In this document: positions 46,203 to 57,098 of the stretch, piece after piece
How the letters are laid out: the number at the start of each line of letters is the position of its first letter
How positions within the stretch are numbered: the stretch's first letter is position 1
NCBI GenBank assembly: GCA_038363925.1
Contig: JAQQWL010000001.1
Coordinates: forward strand, 1,798,001 to 1,862,000
From: Apiospora phragmitis
Taxonomy: Eukaryota; Ascomycota; Sordariomycetes; Amphisphaeriales; Apiosporaceae
DNA length: 64,000 bases
Reading direction: 5' to 3'
Notes under the pieces: generated by a model
Databases searched by the model: none
What the model was told of the DNA's origin: nothing
Seen by the model: only the letters and a program-made list of their open reading frames with translations
Translations under genes and position numbers: made by a program

Positions 46203-48939
46203 ATCCTCTTTTTTTTACTTGTTTTATTTTAAAATAGTTAGTCGTTATAAGTGTTAAGTTTTATCGTTTTCGTTAGGGAATTTTTAGTAAGTTCTCTTTT
46301 TTTTTTTTTTTTAATAATATATGCTTATTATAGTGTTAAATCGAATTAAAAAATTACGGTTTAAATTAAAGAGTTTTACCGCTCGTCGTTACGATTTTAT
46401 TACTTCTTTTAACGATTTTAGCTTTAAAGTTATACCGTGTTCTTGTTATTTTTTTAAAAAAAATAAAAGTATATACTAATAAAACGTATTAATAAATATT
46501 AAGAATGTATTTATTTATCGTTTTTTTAATAATAATATTAAGGTGTTTTTTTATTCGTTATAACGTATTTAAAAAGAGTATCGTTATTTAAGGCGCGAAG
46601 AAGCTATTATAGAAAAGCGTTTTTTAAGCTTTAAAAACGTTATTAAGAAAAGATAAATAAGGTTATTACTCGCCTGATCCGCCTTTAGAAATAGAAAAAT
46701 ATGGCTCGTACTTAGGGTATGAAGTTAGTATAGCGGGGTTTTCGCTTTTTAAACGAGTTAGAGGAGTAGGAGCGTTAAGAGTTTAAGGCTGTTTTAGCTG
46801 TTTAAGCTTACGGTGGTTTTAATGTTATTAATTAAAACGTAACGGATTTTCTTTTAATCCGATACCTGAGGTTATTATTTAAACGCTCGTAGCTCTTTAG
46901 CGGCGTTCGTTAGGTATTTTTTAAGTTTTTAAATATTATTTTTTTAATAGGTAACCTTTTTATTAAACGAGGTATTAGAGGTTTCGTTTAGTTTTTTTAA
47001 TTAATAATTTTTTTAATTTCCTATTCGTATTAATTTATTACGACTTTTAATTATATATTAATCGAGATATTTTTAACCGCTAGTTTAAATAATAAAATAT
47101 AGAATATTAAATATATTTATATTATTTTAAATAGCGATAATCAGTAATTAATTTTTAAAATAATTTTTATGATTTTAAATAATCCGATCTTTTTAAAATC
47201 TAGTTTATTACTTGGTCGCTTAGTTTTAATGTTTCGTTATAAGAGGTATATTTTTTTTCCCTTTTTTAAAGTTAGTTTTTTTAACCTAGTCTAGTCGGCG
47301 TATTCTTTTATTCGTTATTAAAGGAAGATAAGGTCTTATTATAACGTAATTTAGAGTTTTTTTAATTTTTCGATTTATATGATTACGATTAGTGCTAGCT
47401 TTTTTTTTAAAGGTTTTTTAATAATTTCTAGGTTATACTCGTAGTTTATTCGAAATAGTAATATATATATAATTTCGTTATTCGCATTATTATAAGCGAA
47501 TTAAATTATAGGTAATAATTATACTTAATTATTTTATTTATAATTAATATAATAGAGTAGGTATTATTTTAAGGTTTAATTTATCCGCTCGGTTTATTTA
47601 TTCGTTTAAAGGTAGTAAGCCGTAAATAGTTTATATTTAATACCGAGTTATATTATAAGTAATTTCTAAAATTTAGCGGTAAATAGTTTATTTCTATCGG
47701 AAATAATCGTTTTAAATAGCTCGTATTAATTAACGATTATTTAAAGGAATATATAGGCTAAGTCGCTAGTATCGCTAGATTCCTTATATGATAAAAAGTA
47801 GGTATATTTCGTAAGTTTATTCGTAATTATTAAGATATTATTATAATTAATTTTAATTAAGGGTTTTTTTTAATAAGGGTAGTTTAATTATAAAGTTAAG
47901 TACGATTATTTTTTATGTTTTATTTAACGATAAGATTAGTTATAGTTTTTTATATAATTAATATTTAACGGCTTTAATTTTATTATAAAAGTCGTATTTA
48001 TTAATTACTTTAATTATAATTAGCTTAAGGTTTTCGTAATTAAATTATTTAGTAATTAGTTTTTAAGTTTTAAATATTTTTTAATATTTATATATAAAAT
48101 GTTCGTAGAATTTTTTAATAAAGTTTTTACGATATTATTTAAGGATATAAATCTTATTTCGGTAAAAAGTGAGACCGTTTCGGTTCTCGAAGTAATTTTT
48201 AATATAATTAGCGAGACAAAAGGCTCGGCCGAGTTATTAAAACTTAGTAATTTAATTATTATTATATTAAACGTGACTTATAACGTTTAATTATTATAAT
48301 AATACGAGGTTATTATTTTAATCGTAAATTAAGATAGTTTACGTTTCGAGTAAGACTTTTTCCTAGTGGTTTAGTCGTCGGTTTAATGCGTTAACGCGGC
48401 CGTTTTCGTTACTTTTTCGATAAATAATAATAAGGTTAAATTTTAAAAAGAATTTAAATTATTATATTTATTATTTATTTAGCTTTTTAATAATATTAAA
48501 CGTTATAAAGTTTTTATAATTAATATAAACTTTTATTAATTTTATTATTTTATTAAAATAATATCTTTATTTTTTATAAGCTTTAATAATAGCTATTAAC
48601 TTTTTATTATAGATTTAATAATTAAGTTTTAATCCGTTAAAATTTTTTAAAAAGAATATAATAAGGTGCGACTTTTCGTTATCGTCTCGTTAATTTAATT
48701 ACTCTTTAATCGCGTAATTCGATATATCGGTTTTAATTTTAAAAGGTTTAATAAGGTTTATTACGCGAAGTATTAATTCGTTAAAGATTCGCTTTTTAAT
48801 ATCGTAAAAAGTTTCGACTTCTTTTTCCGTTTATTAGAATAGCTCGTCCTTTTTCGTTAAGTTTATTAAAAGTGTTATTATTTTATTAAACCCGGGGATA
48901 AAAATTTAATAATAATTAGTTAGTTTTAAAAAGGATTTA

Positions 48940-48982
48940 ACGTATTCTATAAGCGAATATCTTATATAAGCGAATATCTTAT
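48940..48982 (+). repeat. Left terminal inverted repeat of copy B
   Basis: This 43-bp end carries the internal direct repeat TAAGCGAATATCTTAT twice, the same two-word architecture as in copy A. Confidence 0.9.
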
Positions 48983-50754
48983 TTTTTTACACCCTTTTTA
49001 ATAAAATATAAGTTAATTTTACTACAACGTATTTAATATATTAACATTAATCGGAATTCTTATCTTTAAATACTTCTATATTATTTTAATAAGTACGCGT
49101 ATTATGCCCGGGCTCTCCGTAGATTTTATAGCGTTATAAGCGTGTTTTAAACGTCCTTATACGACTGCTCCTTTAACGCGATTCGTTTTATAATTATTTA
49201 TAAATATCTTTTTAAAACTATAAGTCTTTTTTAGTTTATATACGAAATAATTTTTTATTTTATAGCCGTTTTTTTATACGGCGGCGCCGGCTAAATATTT
49301 TATTTATTTTTCGAAATATCGCGTTTTTATTTTTTAAAAAAGTAACTCGGTATATAATATACGTTATAGCTTTTACGATTTAATTAAAACTAATTAAAAT
49401 AAATATCGAAGAATTATTTTAATACCGTACGATACGGTTTTAAACGTATTCGGTTTAGAATTAAGCTTTAATCGAGTTATTTAAAGTTTTTAATTTTTAA
49501 AGAATAAATAGGTTAAAAAACGTTCTTAAAAGTATTAAAATATGTAGCTTTATATCTAATTATAAAATAATATATTCCGGATTATACGAGACGAGTCCTG
49601 TTTTTTAAAAGCCTTTTTATATATTCGAAACGGTGAAAATCGCTTAAAACGCTTTTAAAAACGTTAATAGGAAGTCCTCCTTTAAGATATAAATAATATA
49701 CGCCCGTATAAAATATTTAATTTCTTTTCCGTACGCTTTTTTTAATATATGAAAATAGCCGATATTAAAAGGCTAGAATTTATGCGATAAATAAGAAGAT
49801 ATATAGAGTATAATAATCGAGTTCTTTTTATAATAGAGCTCGAAAGTTATCGAGTAATAGTTTTTATAGCCGTTTAGGACTAGGAGGCGATAACGACCTT
49901 TTATATAAAACCTAGTATATTAATTAAAATATCGAATTTAGTCCTCGCCTTTTTTATTTATAGTTTAGTTATTTTTAGTAATTACGATCACCTAGTCCTT
50001 CGGTAATAGGCTATTTTCGTATTAAGAAAAGAGGTGCGTTTTCCCGGTAAAGATAATATACGGAGGGATGGCGTAACCGTATAATTCGACGCCTTAGATA
50101 ATTATAACTTATTCCCGGTTCTTTTATTATATTACCTTAGGCTTTCCGCGTTAATCGGAGGTGGTTACGATTATTTCGAACGAGATTTAGCTTATAAAAA
50201 AGCCGGTTTTATTAAAATTATAAATATCCTCTTTTTAAATCTCGTATTTATAAATTATATTTTATACGAAGGTAAATTACGCGTAATACGCGTCGGGATC
50301 TTTATAAAGGACTTTTTAATAATTAATTTTTTAATTAAAATACGTCCGGAGGTTTAATTATTATTATATAAAATTAGAGGCTTAATTAATACCGACGCGT
50401 CCCGTATTACGTAAGTTAAATAATCGATTCGCTATATTTTTTATACTATTTAACCGGGGAAAAAACGATCGCGTATTTAAATTAATAATATATCGAATAA
50501 TCGTATTTTTTTCGAAATTTAAAAGCTTTTAAGAATTCGTAGGTATTTCGCGTTATATAGGTTAATTGTTTCGTTTACGTTATAAAGTTTTTAATAAGAC
50601 GTAATAAATTAATATAGCTTTTTATACGTTTAAAGTTAAGTCTTTTTAGAACGTTTAAAGCGTTAAAATTATATTACTTTTTTTTTAAAGTTATAGTATT
50701 TTCGGATATAAAAGAATATAAAAAAAGGTTAAGGCTATAAGGAAATTTATAAAA

Positions 50755-50797
50755 ATGAGACATTCGCTTATATAAGATATTCGCTTATGAGATACGT
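50755..50797 (-). repeat. Right terminal inverted repeat of copy B
   Basis: The reverse complement begins ACGTATCTCATAAGCGAATA and matches the left end except for a few C/T or G/A transitions. Confidence 0.9.
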
Positions 50798-53700
50798 TAA
50801 CCTTTATAACGTTTATAAGCGTAAGTTATTTCTTAATTATTAAAATTTTTAAGGGTTTTATTCGAATTTCGCTTAAGAATATTATATATTTTATAAAGGT
50901 GACGGATTATTAATAGAATTGTTTTTTTAAGTTAATTAATAAATTAACGTCTTATAGTTTTTAAAATATTAACTTTACGTACTCTTAATATTACTCGTTA
51001 TTTTCGAAATAAATAAGGATATTATCGAAATATATTATAACGAACTTATTAAAGTATTCGTATAAAACGTAATTAATTATTATTTAAAAATTAATTAATA
51101 CGTTAATTAAGTTAAATAGTATAACTTAATATTCGAAATATTTATACTTAGTTCGAAACGCGGTCTTTTATTATTTTCTTTTTTTAATCCGGATTAGGTT
51201 ATATACGTTAAAGAGGTTAAGTATTATAAAGATTTTAACGTGTAGTAGTTTATTTCGTAGGTCGCCGATTAAGAGTAGGGGGTATCGGTTTTTAATAGTA
51301 ATTTCGTTAAGTTTTCGATAATTAATATATATACGTTATTTAAGTTTCCTATCTTTGCTTTTTTTTAGATAAAGAGGATATGAAGCTTATTAATAATATA
51401 GATAATTATATAACTCCCTTTTCGAGGTTTTCCGTGATGTACTCTTTTAAAGCTTATTCGTGTTCTTAGTTAAGTTTATATATAAGTATAAATAAGGGTT
51501 CATTTTTATTTTTAAAGGGTATTTTATAATTTTATTATATATAAAGCGGTAAGCCTATTTTTAGTTTTTTATTAAAGAGAGCTTCGAATTACCGGTACTT
51601 TTTTAATATAGTTATTATAATGTCCGGCTTAGGTTTTTTAATAATAACGTATATTTTAAGGACTTTAAGTTTATTAGAGGGTTGTTTTTTAAACCGCTAT
51701 TTATTAATTAAACCTTTTTTAATATATTTTATTAAAATTAGCCTATTTTTTAATTAATTTTAAGATTATTTACCCGTAATTAAGGTATTTTTAAAATTAT
51801 ATCGTATCTTGCGACGCCCGTAATATTCTACGTAATTCGTTTATATTATTTTTCGATATTAATCGAAAGGTTTACGACTTTTTTCCGTACTTTTTTATCG
51901 TTATAAATTATAAATCCTTTATTAACGGTTTTAAATTAATATAAGGCGTTTTTTTATTATTATTCGAGTTTAAGGCAGTTAACGATTCGTAATGAAATAT
52001 AGTTTCCTTACGTTTCGTTATTAAGTAGCGCTTTAATACAGAATGTTTTTACGCTTATTATTAATATAATATACTCATGGATAGCTCGATTATTCGTTAT
52101 TTAATATAAAGACTTGTTTTAGTCCGTTTATTATTATCTTTTTATAATAAACGGCGTTTATTTCTCGAGCGCTGCTCTTATAAGTAATTAATAATCTTTT
52201 ATAATCGATTATTATATCGTTACTATTATTCCTTTCGTTTTTTATAGGGCGCTTTTTAGTACGTTGGCGAAAGTGTTTTAATACTTCTCCCTGTATAAAG
52301 TACTGTCCTTAATACTTAAAATTCGAGTTTTTCGAGTAATTCGAAGATTTATTAAGTTCGTTATAATTTATAAACGCTCTATAAGTTTTTTAATATATTA
52401 AAAAGGTTCTTTTATTAAGTATATATTTATATGTTTTAAAAGTATTAAGCGTTTTTTTTTTTAAATATTTATAGGCTCGCGATTTTTTTTAAACGTATTT
52501 AAGATATTAATTCTCGAAATACTCCTTCTAATCTCGTCCTTTTAAATAATACCGTTATAGCTATAATAGATCTTTTTATATTAATAAGTACGCGCGTTGT
52601 TTATTAACAATTAACGTCCGGATTTTCTTAATAATATAATTAGGGTATAGTTATATAATAAGTTATTTACTAATCTTTCGAGGAAATTTTTCGTACTCGA
52701 GTTTCTTTACGAAGTGTTCCGTATAAGCGTTATATACGTATAAGATTTATAAGAGCGTAAAATACCCTTCGTATATAGAGGAGATTTAAATATCGTTTTT
52801 TATTACGTAATTGTTATAAACTTTTTAATTAAACTTAGCCGTAATAAGTATTTAGCGTAAATATTTTAAATCGAGATAAGGGATATTAAAAATAATTAAT
52901 TATTTATTAGTTTTTAAGTTTTTAAACTTAACGATTTAGTTTATTAACTTATTTATCGATATATTAATTAAATTCTCGTAATTTATTAATTATTTTAACC
53001 GGTTTATAATATCGTTCATCGAATTATTATCTTTATTATATAAAAGGGGTCGTTTTTTTATATTATCGCGACGCTTCGGCTATAGTTTCCTTTTTTTTAA
53101 AGGTTTTAAAGAACTATCCGGTACCTTTCTTATCCGTTAAATAAGAGGTGCACCTATTATTATAATAAGTTATCTAAAATAGGTTATCGTATTTAATAAT
53201 AGCGTTATTATTTTTAATAACTATTATAAAAGTGTATTTTATTTTAATAACGTTAATATATTATCCGTTTAAGACTTTTCGAAAGTTTTTTTTAATACTC
53301 GATATTTTCGAGCGTAATATCCTTACTTTTAATAGTTATAATAAATAATATATTACTTTTTATTATATTTAATAATATCGAGGTTTATAGGTTTATTATA
53401 ATAACGTAGTCGTTTTATATTAGTTTAGATTTAATTAGTTTAGATTTAATTAGTTTACCGTTATTATTCGCTTTACTTCTCGCGGCGTCGTTTATATATA
53501 CGGGTGTCGATCTTAATAATAAGCTCTATATACGAGAGGAAATTATTAAGGGTATCGAGCCGGCTAAGTTCGTTCTTAATGTTTTCCTTAAGTCCTCGGT
53601 AATATATTATAATTATCGTAGCTTTAATATAGTTTAGTCAAGTTATAATACGTCGGAATTCGGCGGTATAAAAAGCGGCTAATCTTTTTTACTTAAGGGT

Positions 53701-54385
53701 TTCGAATTCTTTTTTTTTATCGCTTTTTATTAAAATTTTAAAAGAATAATTTAAAAGCTTATTTAAAGCCGTTATAATTTTTAAAAATTTATTAGTTATT
53801 TTTTATAAATTTATTTAAATAAGGTTTAAATTAAGCGAATACTTTATTTTTAAAGAACGAGGCGGCGTAAATAACTCGTTAAATAGTATTTTAAAATATT
53901 TTTTTATAAAACCGTTAATAAGTTTTAACCTAGATAAGTAATTCGCGGAGGTTCTCGTTTATCTCGTTAAAGGCCGTTAGGGTACTAATTTTTATTCTTT
54001 TTTTAAAAGTAACAGGGGTTTAAATAATATTAGCGGCGGTATAAAAAAGGCGTACTTCCTCGCGTAGCTCGTTAATATTTATTTTAAAGCGTCTTTAGTT
54101 AAGAGCTCGTTACGCCCTTTTTAAGTTTAATATAATAATATTAATAATTAGTGCTTTTTTATTTAAGTTTTTTAATTCGTTTAATTAATATTTATTAGGT
54201 AAGGTCGTCGTTATTATCGTCGCTATTTACCTCTATAGTAAGATTTTACTAAGAGGTATTTATAATAGTAGCGGGGCCCTTTTTATAGCGAGGGGTATTA
54301 TTAGGTCTAGGTATAAATATAATTCTTATAGGTGTTATTATTTAAAAGTTTAAATAATAATTTATAAGAATAAAAGTAATTAAAA

Positions 54386-55025
54386 TATAACGAACGTTAT
54401 TTAAATTTTAAAAGAAACTTAATAAAACGTATTAAGGTTTATATTAATAAAATAAAAAAGTATTTAAATATACGATAAAAGTTAGCCTTTATTAATATAA
54501 TATATAATAACTATAAGAACGAAGGTAATTAAAGTATATAAACTTAAAAGGATTTATAATAGTTTTATTAAAGTTATTTATTTTATTAATAAATTAAGAT
54601 AAATATTTAAATTAATTATTAAAATAAAGAGCGTTTATATAAAATATATAAGAAATATTTATCGTTATATATTTAATCCTTTTTTATTAATCTTTTTACC
54701 GCTTAGTTTTAATTAATTATATTTAATATTACTTAATTAAGTATTATTAAGCTACGTTAAGCTTTATTCGTTGTATAACTCGTTTTTAACTATTTTTATA
54801 ATTTCGTCTACCTTTATTTATTTAAGGCTAGATAGTTATATCGTGTTGTTTTCGTAGTATTAATTATCGTGGTTTTATAACGGTGTAATATTTATCGTCG
54901 TAAGTAGGTTTATTAATATTAATCGATAGGGTAAGTTTTAGTGCTGCTTTTCGTAAGCGCCTTAAGATATAGTGTCGCCGTGCCGAGTGTGGGTCTAGCC
55001 GTATGGTTAGGTTAGGTCGTAATAC
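54386..55025 (-). repeat. LTR of the Gypsy element (right, 5' LTR on the minus strand)
   Basis: This is the direct-repeat partner of 45587-46202. It retains slightly more unmutated sites, for example GTGTCGCCGTGCCGAGTGTG where the other copy reads ATATCGCC-like sequence. Confidence 0.88.
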
Positions 55026-55814
55026 TTTATTTTAAAAAGAACTCGATTATTATATTTTATATACTTTTTTATTCGTTATATAAGTTTTAGCCTCTTAATA
55101 TCAACTGTTTTCGTACGTTAAAAAAAGCGTACGAGAAAAAAATTAAAAGTTTTATACGAGCGTATATTACTTATATCTTAAAGGAGGACTTTTTATTAGC
55201 GTTTTTAAAAGTGTTTTAAGCGATTTTTATCGTTTCGAATATATAAAGAGGTTTTCGAAAAATAAGACTCGTCTCGTATAATTTAAAATATATTATTTTA
55301 TAATTAAATATAAAGCTATATACTTAATACCTTTAGGGACGTTTTTTAGCTTATTTATTCCTTAAAAATTAAAAACCTTAAATAATTTAATTAAAGCTTA
55401 GTTTTAAACCTAATATATTTAAAACCGTATCTTATAATATTAAAATAACTTTTTAACGTTTATTTTAATTAGTTTTAATTAAATTATAAAGGTTATAACG
55501 TAGGTTATATATCGAATTACTCTTAAAAAATAAGAACGCGATATTTCGAAAAGTAAATAAGATACTTAACCGGCGCCGCCGTACGAGCAAGAAACGGTAA
55601 TAAATAATTATAAAACGAATCGCGTTAAAGGAGTAATTATACGAGAACGTTTAAAATACGCCTATAACGCTATAAAATCTATAGAGAGCTTAAATATAAT
55701 ACGCGCACTTACTAAAATAATATAAAAACCTCTAAAAATAATAATTATTAATATATTTAATTAATTATAAGCGTTATAATTAAGTTAATTTATCACTTAT
55801 AAGGTTTAATAATA

Positions 55815-55861
55815 AAAAGTGCGCGGCTCGCTTATGTACGCAGCTCGCTTGTGGGGTACGT
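55815..55861 (-). repeat. Right terminal inverted repeat of copy A (full version)
   Basis: The reverse complement begins ACGTACCCCACAAGCGAGCT and includes a second word, CATAAGCGAGCCGCG, before CACTTTT. The two AAGCGAG words are 17 bp apart, as at both ends of copy B. Confidence 0.9.
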
Positions 55862-56142
55862 TACAACGAATGCATCAAACCGGGCAGTATCCGGGATGGA
55901 GCAGCAATGAGACCACATCCATATGGAATTGTCCGAGAACCCCATTGCCGTGAGTTTGCTGTAGCCATCATCAGATCCACGTTTACTGGGGTTGACGGAG
56001 ACCGGGCCCATACACGGTGAGTCGTGAACCAAATCCAAATCAACCTGGACTAGCCAAGTGCCAAACTCGGGAACATACCGAAGAGGTCAAAGAGTACGGT
56101 GGCCATAGGCAGCAAGAGCATCTTGACTGTGATTTTACGCAT
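55862..56142 (-). pseudogene. 5' part of a putative secreted-protein gene cut by the Fot1-like transposon
   Basis: ATG at 56142 begins MRKITVKMLLLPMATVLFDL, a plausible signal peptide. After a likely one-base deletion near 56070 (or a 34-base intron, which would be unusually short), the frame reads GTWLVQVDLDLVHDSPCMGP and IWMWSHCCSIPDTARFDAFV with four cysteines. It then enters the terminal repeat of copy A and stops inside it. Removing the transposon and one TA leaves the frame open into 44643-44528. I do not recognise the family. It is probably a small cysteine-containing secreted protein that this insertion inactivated or truncated. Confidence 0.5.
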
Positions 56143-57098
56143 GGTACAGAGATGGGAAGAGGTCGCAAGAAGTAGCTTATTAAACAAGAATCAGGAGTGT
56201 ACGAAATCAATATCCAAGATCGCAGAGAAGGGGCAAGTTACACACACGGAAACCCATTGTCAAGCCGCAACACGATTCTTCACATTGACTTTGAAGGCAA
56301 CGCGTGTAACCCAATCCCCGAGATTCAGTAGCTCCGCACAGTCAATCAATCATCCGTAGGCGGCACCTCTTCAATTCAACCTCGAAGGGCAGAGGGGAAC
56401 CCAATGACTGCTGAAGAGAGCGGCCTACGTATTTCTTGTTGTCAGTCCGGAGGGAACGCAAGTGTGCAAAACGGCGGAAATAGGGCTGATCAGCGCTCGG
56501 TGTTGTCACGACAGTTGTGTTAGTTAGTCTTGTCGCGGGACGGCAGTTTCAGGAACGCCGGCCAGCTCGGCACACTCACGGGACAGAGCACGGCATTGCT
56601 TGCAATGACTGGGCATCGCCGAAGCCCTTTGCCATCTCAACAGGTGCGGGACTCGGCAACACGGCGGGATCACATGCAAGAAGGTCAGGCAACGTACAAT
56701 GTAATCTTTGATCGTGTAATGTATAAAAAAGGCTCGTTAGAGCCTATAAGACTGCCTACATAAAGATGCTTGAGCATTTCTCAACTCATAACTCCCTTTC
56801 AGACCATCGTGTGGGGGGTATTTGATTTAAGCAGAATCCAAAGCCGCAGCCCAAAACAAAATACGCGCTCCCCATGAATGGTTTTGGACATCGAGATATG
56901 ACCAAGTAAGTAGTAGTATCCCGTAATGCCTTTCTCGTCCCCAAAACGCCGTACAATGGTAATTGTATATGTAAGCCAACAAAACTCCAAGCCCATGCCC
57001 GCTAAACGTATAGACCTCCGCATAAGCTTCGTCTTCAGCATGTGTGTGATATCGAAAGGTTTCTTAAAAAGTGTATAAAGGTGTAGGGAGAAAAAGTA
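56143..57098. other. Intergenic region
   Basis: This is the promoter side of the interrupted secreted-protein gene and the 3' flank of the apyrase gene. No coding region is supported. Base composition returns to normal immediately at the right edge of copy A. Confidence 0.45.

Larger units (their letters stand above)
48940..50797 (-). mobile_element. Fot1/Pogo-type DNA transposon copy B, complete but RIP-inactivated
   Basis: The element is 1,858 bp and is bounded by 43-bp inverted repeats beginning ACGTATTCTATAAGCGAATA (left) and ACGTATCTCATAAGCGAATA (right, reverse complement), with TA duplications at 48938-48939 and 50798-50799. The transposase is on the minus strand: YGYAIPPYIIFTGKTHLFS, then a RLLVLNGYKNYYSITFELY block and KKNSIIILYISSYLSHKF. 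These align with copy A (on the opposite strand) and with Pogo-type DDE transposases. It sits in the Gypsy internal region downstream of the reverse transcriptase block, so it is the youngest of the three insertions. The termini of A and B differ after the ACGTA start, so they are related but distinct subfamilies. Confidence 0.88.
45587..55025 (-). mobile_element. Ty3/Gypsy LTR retrotransposon, RIP-inactivated, inserted in Fot1 copy A and itself carrying Fot1 copy B
   Basis: The element has long terminal direct repeats at 45587-46202 and 54386-55025, total about 9.4 kb, or 7.6 kb without copy B. A reverse transcriptase is legible on the minus strand at about 51000-51125. LFNLINVLINF (from PFGLTNAPATF) is followed by EYFNKFVIIYFDNILIYFEN, which corresponds to the Gypsy block ending in YxDDILIYSEN, with the second Asp changed to Asn by G-to-A. 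A polypurine tract (on the minus strand AAAAAAAAGAGGATAA) abuts the left LTR at about 46203-46218, as expected upstream of the 3' LTR for this orientation. Stops occur throughout. Integrase and Gag should lie at 46.2-48.9 kb and 51.2-54.4 kb but I could not read them confidently. Confidence 0.85.
44644..55861 (+). mobile_element. Fot1/Pogo-type DNA transposon (Tc1-mariner superfamily), copy A, interrupted by an LTR retrotransposon
   Basis: The ends are inverted: both start ACGTACCCCACAAGCGAGCT and are flanked by TA duplications (44642-44643 and 55862-55863). Without the inserted retroelement the element is about 1.78 kb, the size of Fot1/Pot2-like elements. A transposase on the plus strand is still legible. 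Left of the inserted element are NGYAIPLYIIFAEKTHLSS, then RLLVLNGYESYYSIAFKP (from an original ILDGHESHHS-like Asp motif). Right of it are KKNSIIIFYILFYSLYKF, PLNINCFRTLKKAYEKKIK and SFIRAYITYILKEDFLLAF, matching the PPHSSH..QPLDVG.F..LKRAY part of Pogo-type DDE transposases. Stops (mostly TAA/TAG from CAA/CAG/TGG) show inactivation by RIP. This layer is the oldest insertion. Confidence 0.9.
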
